A DNA stretch of 17,959 nt from DAOTZU01 sp034433995 (lineage in GTDB: Bacteria > Chloroflexota > Anaerolineae > UBA1429), in contig DAOTZU010000088.1 of NCBI GenBank assembly GCA_034433995.1, positions 1 through 17,959 on the forward strand, given 5' to 3'. The translations under genes were made by a program, and so were the position numbers. Below, piece by piece: positions 1 to 7,408 of the stretch (positions within the stretch are counted from its first letter, which is position 1; each line of letters opens with the position of its first letter). The notes under the pieces are model-generated. The model searched no databases, was not told the origin of the DNA, and worked only from the letters and a program-made list of their open reading frames with translations.

Positions 1-504
1 CACCTCCGCCGCCGCATCGCGAAAGCCACTGCGCAATTTGCCATCCAAGATCAACCCGCCGCCGATCCCCGTGCCCACAAAGATGGCCAGCATATCGCGG
101 GTGCCCCGACCGGCGCCGTAGGTATGTTCACCCACCGCGCCCACATTCACATCGTTATCCAGGGTCACCGGGAGATCAACCAACTTTTGCAGGTTTTCGG
201 CAAAGGGCAGGTTCTCCCACGTGGGGCCTAGGTTGGGGCAGCAGACCACCACGCCGGTATCCGGGTGCATGGGTCCGGGGACGCCCACGCCCACCCCCAG
301 GATGCGCTTGCGCTTGACCCCCGCCTTTTCCATGGCCTGGGTGATGGCTTGGGCCACGCGCTCCGTCACCACCTGGGCGCCCAGTTCCGCACGGGTTTTG
401 AGCTTGGCCTGGCCCAGGATCTCGCCCTTCTCCGGTTCCACCACCGCGGCCAGCAAGTTCGTGCCTCCTAGATCCACGCCGATGACGAACTCTTTTGCAG
501 CCAA
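1..504 (-). CDS. ROK-family sugar kinase (glucokinase-like), C-terminus cut by window edge
   Basis: The first 168 residues of a ROK-family kinase, which would phosphorylate glucose or a related sugar with ATP in the cytoplasm. The phosphate-binding motif DLGGTN is at residues 11-16. A G-rich GVGVGVPGPM segment follows. The DNDVN motif (116-120) contains the likely catalytic base D118, and GTGIGGGLI marks the second nucleotide-binding stretch. The usual G-x-AGE-x-GH region reads SGFRDAAAEV here, so one glycine is replaced by alanine just before the window ends. No ATG fits. I chose TTG at 504 because AAAGGAG (509-515) lies 4 nt upstream and the N-terminus then has normal ROK length. It begins 21 nt after the stop of the metal-dependent repressor gene, so the two are probably co-transcribed. 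ROK proteins also include DNA-binding repressors, but no N-terminal helix-turn-helix is present, so a kinase is favoured. The exact sugar is unknown. Confidence 0.85.
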   Translation of the reverse strand, partial: MAAKEFVIGVDLGGTNLLAAVVEPEKGEILGQAKLKTRAELGAQVVTERVAQAITQAMEKAGVKRKRILGVGVGVPGPMHPDTGVVVCCPNLGPTWENLPFAENLQKLVDLPVTLDNDVNVGAVGEHTYGAGRGTRDMLAIFVGTGIGGGLILDGKLRSGFRDAAAEV

Positions 505-508
505 GGGA

Positions 509-515
509 CTCCTTT
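509..515 (-). promoter_or_regulatory. Shine-Dalgarno site deciding the TTG start of the ROK kinase
   Basis: AAAGGAG on the minus strand is 4 nt before TTG at 504. No ATG or GTG in this frame is placed as well relative to the conserved N-terminal motif DLGGTN. Confidence 0.6.
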
Positions 516-525
516 GCAGGGGATG

Positions 526-1221
526 TTAGTGTTCGGGTTCGGCCGACGGTTCGGCACTGACCCACAAACGGCGCGCCACGGCCAGGCCCAGAACCACCTC
601 TTGCCCGCCGCTGCGCACGGTGACGGTCTCGTTGTAATCCAGGATCTCCACCAATTCGATGGACGCGCCGGGAACAAGGCCGTGCTGTTCCAAGAAGGCC
701 ATCAGTGCCGGGCTCTGTTCCGCCGCCTCGTGGATGCGGGCCAACTTATAGACACGCCCCGGCTCGGCCTGGAGCAACGGCACCAGCTGGCTGGTGACGC
801 CCTCATGGCCCGGCAAGGGGTTGCCGTGGGGACAGACATCGGGGTTTTCCACCACGGCGGCCAACCGCGCCGTGGTCTCGGCAGAGAGGCCGTGCTCCAA
901 TTCGTGGGCCTCCTCGTGTACCTTGGACCAAGGCACCCCCAACACCTTGGCCAGCAGGAGCTCGGTGAGCATGTGGCGCCGCAACACCGAGGCCGCCGCC
1001 TCGCGGCCGGCGCGGGTGAGGTGAATGCTCTTGTCCTCATCCATGGTCACCCAGCCGGCCTCCACCATGCGCTTGATGGTCATGGTGACAGTGGGCGCCG
1101 AGACTTCGAGCCACTCCACCAATTTGCGGCCGATGACGGGCTCGCCGTCGCGATCCAGGATATAGATGGCCCCCAGATAGTCCTCCATCCGGGGGGTCGG
1201 GCGAGAGGGGCTTTGCTCCAC
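526..1221 (-). CDS. DtxR/MntR-family metal-dependent transcriptional repressor
   Basis: A cytoplasmic repressor of 231 residues in three parts: winged helix-turn-helix (about 12-75), metal-binding and dimerisation domain (about 76-142), and C-terminal SH3-like FeoA domain (about 155-222). Ligand positions can be aligned by eye with known family members. H83, E87 and H102 match the DtxR ancillary site. In the primary site D14 (in MEDYL) matches MntR D8, E109 and H110 match MntR E102 and H103, and H106 stands where DtxR has Cys and MntR has Glu. CPHGNPLPG (130-138) is typical of the family. An upstream in-frame ATG at 1266 lies before the -10 box (1255-1260) and would not be in the transcript, so I chose GTG at 1221, with TTGAGG 9 nt before it. 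The ROK kinase gene follows 21 nt downstream. The metal is probably manganese or iron. A MntR-box-like site in its own leader suggests autoregulation. Confidence 0.9.
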   Translation of the reverse strand: MEQSPSRPTPRMEDYLGAIYILDRDGEPVIGRKLVEWLEVSAPTVTMTIKRMVEAGWVTMDEDKSIHLTRAGREAAASVLRRHMLTELLLAKVLGVPWSKVHEEAHELEHGLSAETTARLAAVVENPDVCPHGNPLPGHEGVTSQLVPLLQAEPGRVYKLARIHEAAEQSPALMAFLEQHGLVPGASIELVEILDYNETVTVRSGGQEVVLGLAVARRLWVSAEPSAEPEH

Positions 1222-1226
1222 AGTGA

Positions 1227-1242
1227 TTTGCCTCAAGGGACG
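1227..1242. promoter_or_regulatory. MntR-box-like operator candidate in the leader of the repressor gene
   Basis: The plus strand reads TTTGCCTCAAGGGACG. Compared with the Bacillus subtilis mntH MntR box as I remember it (TTTGCCTTAAGGAAAC), 12 of 16 positions agree. It lies between the predicted transcription start and the GTG start of the DtxR/MntR-like gene, a typical place for autorepression. A direct repeat of GATTTGC (1225-1231 and 1242-1248) overlaps it. The match is by eye against one remembered site. Confidence 0.4.
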
Positions 1243-1254
1243 ATTTGCATCTTT

Positions 1255-1263
1255 ATTATACCA
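1255..1263 (-). promoter_or_regulatory. Extended -10 promoter of the repressor gene
   Basis: On the minus strand the sequence is TGG TATAAT, a perfect -10 box with the TGn extension. No good -35 box is present 17 bp upstream, which is common for extended -10 promoters. Transcription would start near 1248, giving a leader of about 27 nt before the GTG at 1221. Confidence 0.65.
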
Positions 1264-1307
1264 CATTTTGCCGCGGCTTCCGAGGGCTCATTACGTACTC
1301 ACGGAAA

Positions 1308-1327
1308 CATCATTTGAAGGAATGATG
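1308..1327. repeat. Palindrome CATCATT-N6-AATGATG over the -35 region (operator candidate)
   Basis: A perfect 7-bp inverted repeat (1308-1314 and 1321-1327) with a 6-bp spacer. It spans the -35 box TTGAAG (1314-1319) of the cooC operon promoter, where a bound repressor would block RNA polymerase. The protein that would bind it is not identified. The sequence does not resemble the DtxR/IdeR box. Confidence 0.45.
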
Positions 1328-1341
1328 GATCGGCCTATAAT
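1314..1341 (+). promoter_or_regulatory. Promoter of the cooC-ctp-smpB operon
   Basis: -35 TTGAAG (1314-1319), a 16-bp spacer, and a perfect -10 TATAAT (1336-1341). Transcription would start near 1348, about 40 nt before the ATG at 1390. Confidence 0.7.
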
Positions 1342-1389
1342 CTTACAACACAATATGCGGTTGCCATCGAGCCGAAGGGAGCCAAAAGG

Positions 1390-2184
1390 ATGTCCAAGAT
1401 CGCCATCTCGGGCAAGGGCGGGGTGGGCAAAACCATGTTCACCAGTTTGTTGGCGTATCTGTTGGCGGAGGAGGGGCGCGTGGTCTATGCCATCGACGCC
1501 GATCCCGATCCTACCTTGGCCCAGGCCCTGGGGTTTCCGGCGGAGTTGGCCGCCCAGGTAGTGCCCATCGTGCAGATGGCCGATCTCATCGAGGAGCGCA
1601 CCGGCGCGCGGCCGGGGGAATACGGCGGCTATTTCAAGCTCAACCCGCGGGTGGATGATATCCCCGCCCGCTTTTCGGTGGCCCATCGCGGCATTCACCT
1701 CATGCAGATGGGCACCGTGCGCGGCGCGGGGATGGGTTGCGCCTGCCCGGAGAACACGCTGCTCAAGGCGCTGGTGACCCATCTGCTCCTGCGCGAACGG
1801 GAGACGGTGATCCTGGACATGGTGGCGGGCCTGGAGCATCTGGGCCGGGGCACGGCCGGGGCGGTGGAGGTGATGTTCATCCTCGCCGAGCCGGGCAGAC
1901 GTAGTTTGGATGTGGCCCAAGACATCGCCCGGTTGGCCAGAGACCTGGGCATCCCCAAGATTTGGCTGGTGGGCAACAAAGTGCGCCACCAAGAGGATTT
2001 GGCTTTTATCGAGGAGCATCTGAACGGGCTGCCTTTGGCCGGCTGGCTCCCCTACGACGAGCGCGCTTTGGAGGCAGATCGCCGCGGCCAAGCCCTGTAC
2101 GACCTCGCTCCCGACTTGGTGGAGCGGGTGCGCGAGATCGCCCGGCGCGTAGGCCTGCTGGCGCCGCCCATGGACCATAGATAG
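1390..2184 (+). CDS. cooC: CooC-like P-loop ATPase (carbon monoxide dehydrogenase nickel-insertion/maturation protein)
   Basis: A MinD/ParA-type dimeric ATPase of 264 residues. The deviant Walker A motif GKGGVGKT is at residues 8-15, and DADPDPTL follows at about 37. A C-A-C motif (C117, C119) followed by PEN sits in the position where CooC proteins bind Ni or Zn between two subunits. This motif separates CooC from MinD and NifH relatives. CooC uses ATP to help insert nickel into the C-cluster of carbon monoxide dehydrogenase. The start has GAAGGGAG about 8 nt upstream. It is the first gene of a plus-strand operon; the S41 peptidase begins 9 nt after its stop. No CO dehydrogenase or acetyl-CoA synthase gene is visible in the window, so the client enzyme must be encoded elsewhere, or this copy matures another metalloenzyme. 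Confidence 0.85.
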   Translation: MSKIAISGKGGVGKTMFTSLLAYLLAEEGRVVYAIDADPDPTLAQALGFPAELAAQVVPIVQMADLIEERTGARPGEYGGYFKLNPRVDDIPARFSVAHRGIHLMQMGTVRGAGMGCACPENTLLKALVTHLLLRERETVILDMVAGLEHLGRGTAGAVEVMFILAEPGRRSLDVAQDIARLARDLGIPKIWLVGNKVRHQEDLAFIEEHLNGLPLAGWLPYDERALEADRRGQALYDLAPDLVERVREIARRVGLLAPPMDHR

Positions 2185-2193
2185 GATAAAAAC

Positions 2194-3462
2194 ATGTCGC
2201 GAGCTGAAAACGTGATCCCACGGGCACAGATGGTGCGGGGCTGCTTCCTGGTATTCACTTCCATGATCTTGGCCGTGGTCTTGGTGGCCATCGGCTTTCT
2301 CGCCGGCGTGGGGGCCATGCATTATTGGCCTCAGGTTCGCCGGACGGTAGAACAAGTTTTGCCGCCCAGGGCGAGCGAGGTCGCCCAGCAACAAAGCCGC
2401 GAGGAGCGGGCCCAGTTGCTGTGGAAGATCTGGGATCTCCTGGAGCAAGAATATCTGGAGCCGGAGAGCCTGGATCCCCAAAAGATGATCTATGGCGCGG
2501 CGGCGGGCATGGTGAGCTCCCTGGGCGATCCCCACACCGTCTTTGTGGAGCCTCGCCAGGCCGAGATGATCGAGGAGAACATGCGGGGCTCCTTTGAGGG
2601 GATCGGGGCCACGGTGAACATGACGGAGGGCAAACTCGTCATCTCGCGCCTCTTGCCCAACAGCCCCGCCCTCAAGGTGGGCCTGCAGGTGGGGGATATC
2701 ATCCTCAAGGTGGATGACATCTCTTTGGAGGGCAAGACGGTGCAGGAGGCCGTCAGCCTGATCCGCGGGCCGCGCGGTACGGTGGTGCGGCTGTTGATCC
2801 AGCGCGCAGGCGTGGCGGAGCCCTTTCTTGTCCCGGTAACCCGCGACCGGGTGGAGTTGCCCATCGTCACGGCGCAGATGCGCGAGGATGGGTTCGCCTA
2901 TCTGCGCCTATCCGAGTTCAACGCCGTCTCGGCCCAACGCGTCCACGCGGCGTTGGAGGAGTTGCTGCAACAAAAGCCCAAGGGCCTGATTTTGGATCTA
3001 CGCGATAATCCGGGGGGATATTTGCAGATGTCGGTGGATGTCGCCAGCGAGTTTTTGCCCAAGGGCGCGCTGATCCTCACCGAGCGGGAGCGCGGTAAAG
3101 AGCCGCGAGAGTTTCGTGTGGAGGGCAAGGGACTGGCCACCGAGCTCCCTCTGGTGGTGCTGGTGAACGAGGGCAGCGCCAGCGCCGCCGAGATCGTCGC
3201 CGGGGCGATCAAAGATAATGGGCGTGGCGCCCTCATTGGGCAAAAGACCTACGGCAAGGGCTCGGTACAAAGCACCCATCGGCTGGACGATGGTTCAAGC
3301 CTCAGGGTGACCATCGCCAAGTGGTACTTGCCCGGCGGGGAGAATCTGGATGGCCAGGGCATCACGCCCGATATCGAGGTTTCCTTGACGGCCGAGGACA
3401 TGGCCGCGGGCCGCGATCCGCAACTGGAGCGGGCGGCAGCGTATCTCTTGCACGGAGAGTAG
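2194..3462 (+). CDS. S41-family carboxy-terminal processing peptidase (CtpA/CtpB type)
   Basis: A membrane-anchored serine protease of 422 residues, probably acting outside the cytoplasmic membrane. A single hydrophobic anchor covers about residues 16-41. Next come a helical segment (about 62-118), a PDZ domain that recognises C-termini (about 130-212) and the catalytic S41 domain (about 225-405). The Ser-Lys pair is S330 in GSASAAE and K355 in TYGKGSVQ, 25 residues apart as in the family, with the usual Gln at 359. The conserved third serine of GSASASE is alanine here. The start ATG has GGAT about 6 nt upstream and lies 9 nt after the cooC stop. smpB follows after 5 nt. CtpA-type enzymes trim or degrade exported proteins. 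The pairing with smpB suggests a protein quality-control theme, which is inference. Confidence 0.92.
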   Translation: MSRAENVIPRAQMVRGCFLVFTSMILAVVLVAIGFLAGVGAMHYWPQVRRTVEQVLPPRASEVAQQQSREERAQLLWKIWDLLEQEYLEPESLDPQKMIYGAAAGMVSSLGDPHTVFVEPRQAEMIEENMRGSFEGIGATVNMTEGKLVISRLLPNSPALKVGLQVGDIILKVDDISLEGKTVQEAVSLIRGPRGTVVRLLIQRAGVAEPFLVPVTRDRVELPIVTAQMREDGFAYLRLSEFNAVSAQRVHAALEELLQQKPKGLILDLRDNPGGYLQMSVDVASEFLPKGALILTERERGKEPREFRVEGKGLATELPLVVLVNEGSASAAEIVAGAIKDNGRGALIGQKTYGKGSVQSTHRLDDGSSLRVTIAKWYLPGGENLDGQGITPDIEVSLTAEDMAAGRDPQLERAAAYLLHGE

Positions 3463-3467
3463 GGGCC

Positions 3468-3953
3468 ATGGCCCAGGAAAAGACGCACCAGAAGGAGCGT
3501 GGCGACCGTCTCATCGCCACGAACCGCAAAGCGTATCACGACTATTTCATTGACGAGACGCTGGAGGCGGGCTTGGTGCTGGTGGGTTCGGAGATCAAAT
3601 CTATCCGCGCCGGCCACGTGAACCTGCGCGATAGCTATGTGGCCATCCGTAACGGCGAGGCCTGGCTCATCGGTGCCCACATTGCCGGCTATCATCAAGC
3701 CAGCTATCAAGACCACGACCCGCGCCGCGACCGCAAACTGCTCCTGCATCGCCACGAGATTTTGCGCTGGCGTAGCAAGGTGGAGCAGCGCGGGTACACC
3801 ATCGTGCCGCTGCGGCTCTATTTAAAGAATAACCGGGCCAAGGTCGAGATCGGCCTGGCCCGGGGGAAACGCAGTTATGACAAGCGAGAGGCCATCGCCG
3901 AGCGCGAATCGGAACGCGATATCCAGCGCGCCCTGAAAGAGGCCTACCGCTGA
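3468..3953 (+). CDS. smpB: SsrA-binding protein SmpB
   Basis: 161 residues, normal length for SmpB, the small basic protein that binds tmRNA and carries it into the empty A site of stalled ribosomes. Family hallmarks are visible: a GSEIKSIRAGHVNLRDSY stretch at about residues 40-57, the basic HDPRRDRKLLLHRHEI segment in the middle, and a C-terminal part rich in Lys, Arg and Glu with GLARGKRSYDKREAIAERE-like features. The ATG at 3468 has GGAG within the end of the S41 peptidase gene, and only 5 nt separate the two genes, so translation is probably coupled. Its RNA partner ssrA is in the same window at 7504-7900. The next gene is convergent, with 6 nt between stop codons and no visible U-rich terminator. 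Confidence 0.97.
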   Translation: MAQEKTHQKERGDRLIATNRKAYHDYFIDETLEAGLVLVGSEIKSIRAGHVNLRDSYVAIRNGEAWLIGAHIAGYHQASYQDHDPRRDRKLLLHRHEILRWRSKVEQRGYTIVPLRLYLKNNRAKVEIGLARGKRSYDKREAIAERESERDIQRALKEAYR

Positions 3954-3959
3954 ACCCAG

Positions 3960-6431
3960 CTAGCGGCGCAACACCCTATGGACTGGGCCGACCTTCAGGC
4001 TATCCGGCCAGGCCGTACCCGTCGAGGCCGGCGGCCCGCCCGCGCCCACATATTTGCGCAGGGTAATCTCATCTACATAGGCGCCCTCGGCCAGACCTTC
4101 GCTGCCATCGCTGGTAAAGAGGAAAGCGATCCACACCTGAGAGCGCCCCAACAGGTTGCCCAGCCCCTCCACATTGGCCAGGTCCAGGCGGCCATCCCTC
4201 CAACCTTGAGAGTTGCCCGTGGCCCACCCTCCTCCATCAAAGTTTGTGCCGTCCGTGGAGGCCAGTACATAGAAATAGTCGTATTCGTATTCGGTGTTGA
4301 GCCAAAACTTGAAGGTTACCTCCGCCGCTGTGGCACCGGCCAGGCTAAAGGGCCCGTAGACCAGCCACGATTCCCGCTCATTGGGGTAGACGCTGCCACA
4401 GGCCAAGCTCTGGCCGTTGGCTCCGCCGCCCACCGCCCAGCCGCTGAACGAGCCGGCAAAGGGGCGACAGTTGCGCTTGCCCCAGGTGTACTCGCCTGCC
4501 CCGCCCTCGTCTGCCACCTCCCAGGCCCCAGGGAAGCTGCCCTCAAAGCCCTCATGGATGATGGTGACCCAGCCACCGGGCTGTGTTGTGGCTGTGGGCG
4601 TGGGTGTGGCGGTGACCCTCGCGGTGATGGTGGGCGTGGCTGTGCGCGTTGTGGGCGGAGGCGTCGCGCCGGCCTTGAGGATGGCGGGCAGATAGACCTT
4701 GCGCGTCTGCGGGCCCACGGTGCCCGTGGGCACCACGGTGGGCTCGACGCCGTTGAGGATGAAATCTGCCGTCATGGAATTGGCGCAATTGCTCATGTTC
4801 TTGACGGCGACACGGCTGCGCGCGCCGCTGTACAGGCGCGCGTTGGGGTTCGAGTCGTCATCGAAGCGGCGATTGTTGCTGGTGCCCGGGAAAAAGTCGC
4901 CGGCATCGCCCAGGCTGGAGGTATCATCCAACTGGGCCAGGCCGTCGGCCTCCTCCAGATCCACCAGCTTGCGCGCCTCAAAGGCGTTGGCAAAGTTATC
5001 CGTGCGGCGTGTCTCGTCAATATGCCAGATCAACAGGCCACAACCCGGCAATCCGGCGTCGTAGCCCACCTTCTGGCGGTTCTCTACCAGAAAATACTCG
5101 CCCGTGCCGGGGGAGGGCGCAAACCAAACCCAATCTACCCCGTTGGGGTTATCCAAAAGCTGCACCACTTGGCCGCTGGTCTCCACCGCCTGGAGGGCGT
5201 AGCGCGCCACACTGCTACGCAGCTGCGTCGGGGTGATCCAGCCTTGATACCATTTCAAAAAGGGATCCAGGTGGGCCGGTGAGGAGCCCGGCCAGCCATC
5301 GGTGCGCAGCCAGGCTCCGGCCGCCATGAGGCTGAAACTGCCCACGCCGTAGGATGGATCATTATCGCCGCCATAGTTGCTATCGGTGTCGTAAAGGTCG
5401 GGCATGCCCAGGGAATGGCCCAGTTCGTGGCTCACCTGGCCGATGGTCATCATGTGGCCGGCGGTGGGGTTGCCGCAGTTTTGGGTCTGCAACCATTCGC
5501 CCACCATGCAATAGCTGCCGCCCCGGGTGGGATCGGCCACATAGACCCCATCCAACCTGGGCGCTGGCACACTTTCGTACAAGAACCAATTATGGGCCCA
5601 TACGCCGGGCTGGCAACTGTTGTTGCCGCCGAAAGAGGTCTCGTATCCGGCAACGATGACCACGATGTGCAGCTCGGCGGAGCTGAGGTAGCCATCGCGG
5701 TTGGTATCAAAGGAGGCGAAATTGATATAGGGATCCGCGGCCTGCAAGGCCCGCCGGGCAATATCGCGGGTGGCGTCGCCGGTCTGGCCACGGGTGTTGG
5801 GATGGGGGTAGCCCAGGTTCAGCCAACCGATGATGCCATCGTTGGCCGTGCCGTGGCTCTCGCTGGCCGGCATCAGGTGGAGCTTGTTGTAGGAGACCTC
5901 TTCATAGTAATGTTTGATGCTGTTGGTGGCCCCAAAGGCTGCCGTGCTCCACTGCGCCGCGGTGCTGCCCAGGTGCTGCGTGTCGCTGAACTCCACCAGG
6001 ATCACCAGCACCCTTTCGGTGCCGCTGCGCCCCAGGTGAGCTGCGGATAGGCTCTGCACCATGGCCGCGGGGTTGCGCCGCCCCTGGATGGGGGTGCGCA
6101 GGTGCTTGGCCACATCTTGGGGCGGGCGTTCCAGGCCAGGGCGCGCAGCGGAGGGGACAAGCTGTCCTCCCTCGCCACGGATGGCGTAATACCAAACGCC
6201 TGTCTGCTCATCCAGGAGAATGGTATAGCCCTCCAGCGTCTCGTAGCCGTTGGCCCATTCGTCGCCATAGGGCTTGGCCTGAAAGATGGTGCCATCGGGT
6301 TGGGCCAGGGTGATGGTCACCGGCGCGGCCGGCCCCGCCTGCACGTCGTTGCCGTGCCCCAGGAACCAGATCAGCGCCAACGCGAACGCGAAACCCGCCA
6401 AGAGCGCGCGCGGCAAGGGACGACCGGCCAT
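3960..6431 (-). CDS. Secreted M6-family (immune inhibitor A-like) zinc metalloprotease
   Basis: An exported protease of 823 residues. The signal peptide covers about residues 1-32 with a VQA-G cleavage site. The zinc motif HELGH is at 335-339, followed by SLGMPD (340-345), the extended motif of the M6 family. A perfect EF-hand-like loop (D242-T-N-R-D-G-Y-L-S-S-A-E253) lies upstream and may bind calcium. After the catalytic part a VYLPAILK motif (579-586) precedes a Thr/Pro-rich linker (about 587-617). A C-terminal beta-sandwich domain (about 618-823) has the look of an immune inhibitor A or MAM-like lectin fold. The ATG at 6431 has AGAGG 6 nt upstream. Reading could extend upstream in this frame, but that part overlaps mtnP and lacks a signal peptide. 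It starts 23 nt after mtnP and is probably co-transcribed with it. The substrate is unknown; scavenging of extracellular protein is likely. Confidence 0.9.
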   Translation of the reverse strand: MAGRPLPRALLAGFAFALALIWFLGHGNDVQAGPAAPVTITLAQPDGTIFQAKPYGDEWANGYETLEGYTILLDEQTGVWYYAIRGEGGQLVPSAARPGLERPPQDVAKHLRTPIQGRRNPAAMVQSLSAAHLGRSGTERVLVILVEFSDTQHLGSTAAQWSTAAFGATNSIKHYYEEVSYNKLHLMPASESHGTANDGIIGWLNLGYPHPNTRGQTGDATRDIARRALQAADPYINFASFDTNRDGYLSSAELHIVVIVAGYETSFGGNNSCQPGVWAHNWFLYESVPAPRLDGVYVADPTRGGSYCMVGEWLQTQNCGNPTAGHMMTIGQVSHELGHSLGMPDLYDTDSNYGGDNDPSYGVGSFSLMAAGAWLRTDGWPGSSPAHLDPFLKWYQGWITPTQLRSSVARYALQAVETSGQVVQLLDNPNGVDWVWFAPSPGTGEYFLVENRQKVGYDAGLPGCGLLIWHIDETRRTDNFANAFEARKLVDLEEADGLAQLDDTSSLGDAGDFFPGTSNNRRFDDDSNPNARLYSGARSRVAVKNMSNCANSMTADFILNGVEPTVVPTGTVGPQTRKVYLPAILKAGATPPPTTRTATPTITARVTATPTPTATTQPGGWVTIIHEGFEGSFPGAWEVADEGGAGEYTWGKRNCRPFAGSFSGWAVGGGANGQSLACGSVYPNERESWLVYGPFSLAGATAAEVTFKFWLNTEYEYDYFYVLASTDGTNFDGGGWATGNSQGWRDGRLDLANVEGLGNLLGRSQVWIAFLFTSDGSEGLAEGAYVDEITLRKYVGAGGPPASTGTAWPDSLKVGPVHRVLRR

Positions 6432-6454
6432 AATGCACCTCTCTTCTGTTTTTG

Positions 6455-7324
6455 TTACTGCAGGTACGGACCCAACAACAAACGCAGCTGTTCTTTCTTG
6501 GCCGCCGGGATGGCCTCGGGCCGGGTGATGATGGCATTGGCCAAGGCGTGGGGACAAGGGCAGCGACGCTCGGCGGCGGCGATGTGGGGCAAGGCAGCCT
6601 TGAGCAGGGCCTTGGCCGTGCCCACGTTGGCCAGGAGGTTGGCCACCACCATCTCCACCGTCACCGCCTCCTCCGTCTCGTGCCAGCAATCATAATCGGT
6701 GACCATGGCCACCGTGGCGTAGCAGATCTCGGCCTCCCGGGCCAGCTTGGCCTCGGGCAGGGCCGTCATGCCGATGAGATCGCCGCCGATCTGGCGATGA
6801 AAGCGGGATTCTGCCTTGGTGGAGAATTGCGGCCCCTCCATCACCACCAAGGTGCCGCCATCGTGGACCCGGGCGCCGGTTTGGCGTGTCGCCTCCACCA
6901 AAATGCGTCGCAGCTCCGGACAATACGGCTCGGCAAAGGCGATGTGCACCACCACTCCCTCGCCGAAAAAGGTCGCCGGGCGCACCCCTTTGGTGCGGTC
7001 CAGGAGCTGGTCAGGGATGACCACGTCGCGGGGGGCGAAATCCTCCCGCAGGCTGCCCACGGCGCTGATGGAGATGAGGTGGGTCACCCCCAACGTTTTC
7101 ATCGCCCAGACGTTGGCCCGCGCCGGCAGCTCGCTGGGGCTGATGCGATGTCCCCGCCCGTGGCGCGGCAAAAAGGCCACCCGCACGCCGGCCAAGGTGC
7201 CCAAGACGATGGTATCGCTGGGCGGGCCAAAGGGCGTCTCCAGCGCTACCTCTTCGATATCCGTCAAGCCCTCGATCTCATAGAGACCACTCCCGCCGAT
7301 CACGCCGACCTTTGCTTGCACCAT
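6455..7324 (-). CDS. mtnP: S-methyl-5'-thioadenosine phosphorylase
   Basis: 289 residues of the purine nucleoside phosphorylase superfamily, MTAP branch. It cleaves methylthioadenosine with phosphate to adenine and methylthioribose-1-phosphate, clearing the by-product of polyamine synthesis. Motifs: GGSG (10-13) and RHGRGH (54-59) for phosphate, MEGPQFSTKAES (162-173), GDLIGMTALPEAKLARE (181-197), and TDYDCWH (209-215), whose aspartates favour 6-amino purines and so adenine over guanine. An upstream ATG at 7372 is in frame, but the ATG at 7324 has GGAGAAGGG close by and lies downstream of the predicted promoter, so it was chosen. The M6 protease gene follows after 23 nt. Apt at 14263 would recycle the adenine released. 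A 6-oxopurine specificity is possible but less likely. Confidence 0.93.
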   Translation of the reverse strand: MVQAKVGVIGGSGLYEIEGLTDIEEVALETPFGPPSDTIVLGTLAGVRVAFLPRHGRGHRISPSELPARANVWAMKTLGVTHLISISAVGSLREDFAPRDVVIPDQLLDRTKGVRPATFFGEGVVVHIAFAEPYCPELRRILVEATRQTGARVHDGGTLVVMEGPQFSTKAESRFHRQIGGDLIGMTALPEAKLAREAEICYATVAMVTDYDCWHETEEAVTVEMVVANLLANVGTAKALLKAALPHIAAAERRCPCPHALANAIITRPEAIPAAKKEQLRLLLGPYLQ

Positions 7325-7357
7325 AAATCCCTTCTCCCCTATTTGTGGAATGGCCCG

Positions 7358-7386
7358 ATTATAAATACGCATCTCAGGCTATGCAA
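7358..7386 (-). promoter_or_regulatory. Promoter of mtnP and the M6 protease gene
   Basis: On the minus strand: -35 TTGCAT (7381-7386), a 17-bp spacer and a perfect -10 TATAAT (7358-7363). Transcription would start near 7351, about 27 nt before the mtnP ATG. The -35 box is weak (3 of 6), the -10 box is perfect. Confidence 0.6.
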
Positions 7387-7408
7387 GTCTCGCGGGATTG
7401 CCAGATAG

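Noticed and set aside
1222..1266. ATG at 1266 as start of the metal repressor
   Set aside because: It lies upstream of the perfect -10 box and would not be transcribed; GTG at 1221 fits the promoter.
1291..2535. A 414-codon minus-strand open frame opposite cooC
   Set aside because: Antisense to cooC and the S41 peptidase gene; His/Gln-rich, no family resemblance, no Shine-Dalgarno sequence.
4590..4670. GT-rich imperfect repeats looking like a minisatellite
   Set aside because: They are the codons of the Thr/Pro-rich linker in the M6 protease and need no other explanation.
3978..5282. A 434-codon plus-strand open frame opposite the M6 protease
   Set aside because: Shadow of the M6 gene, whose HELGH motif and signal peptide show the true strand.
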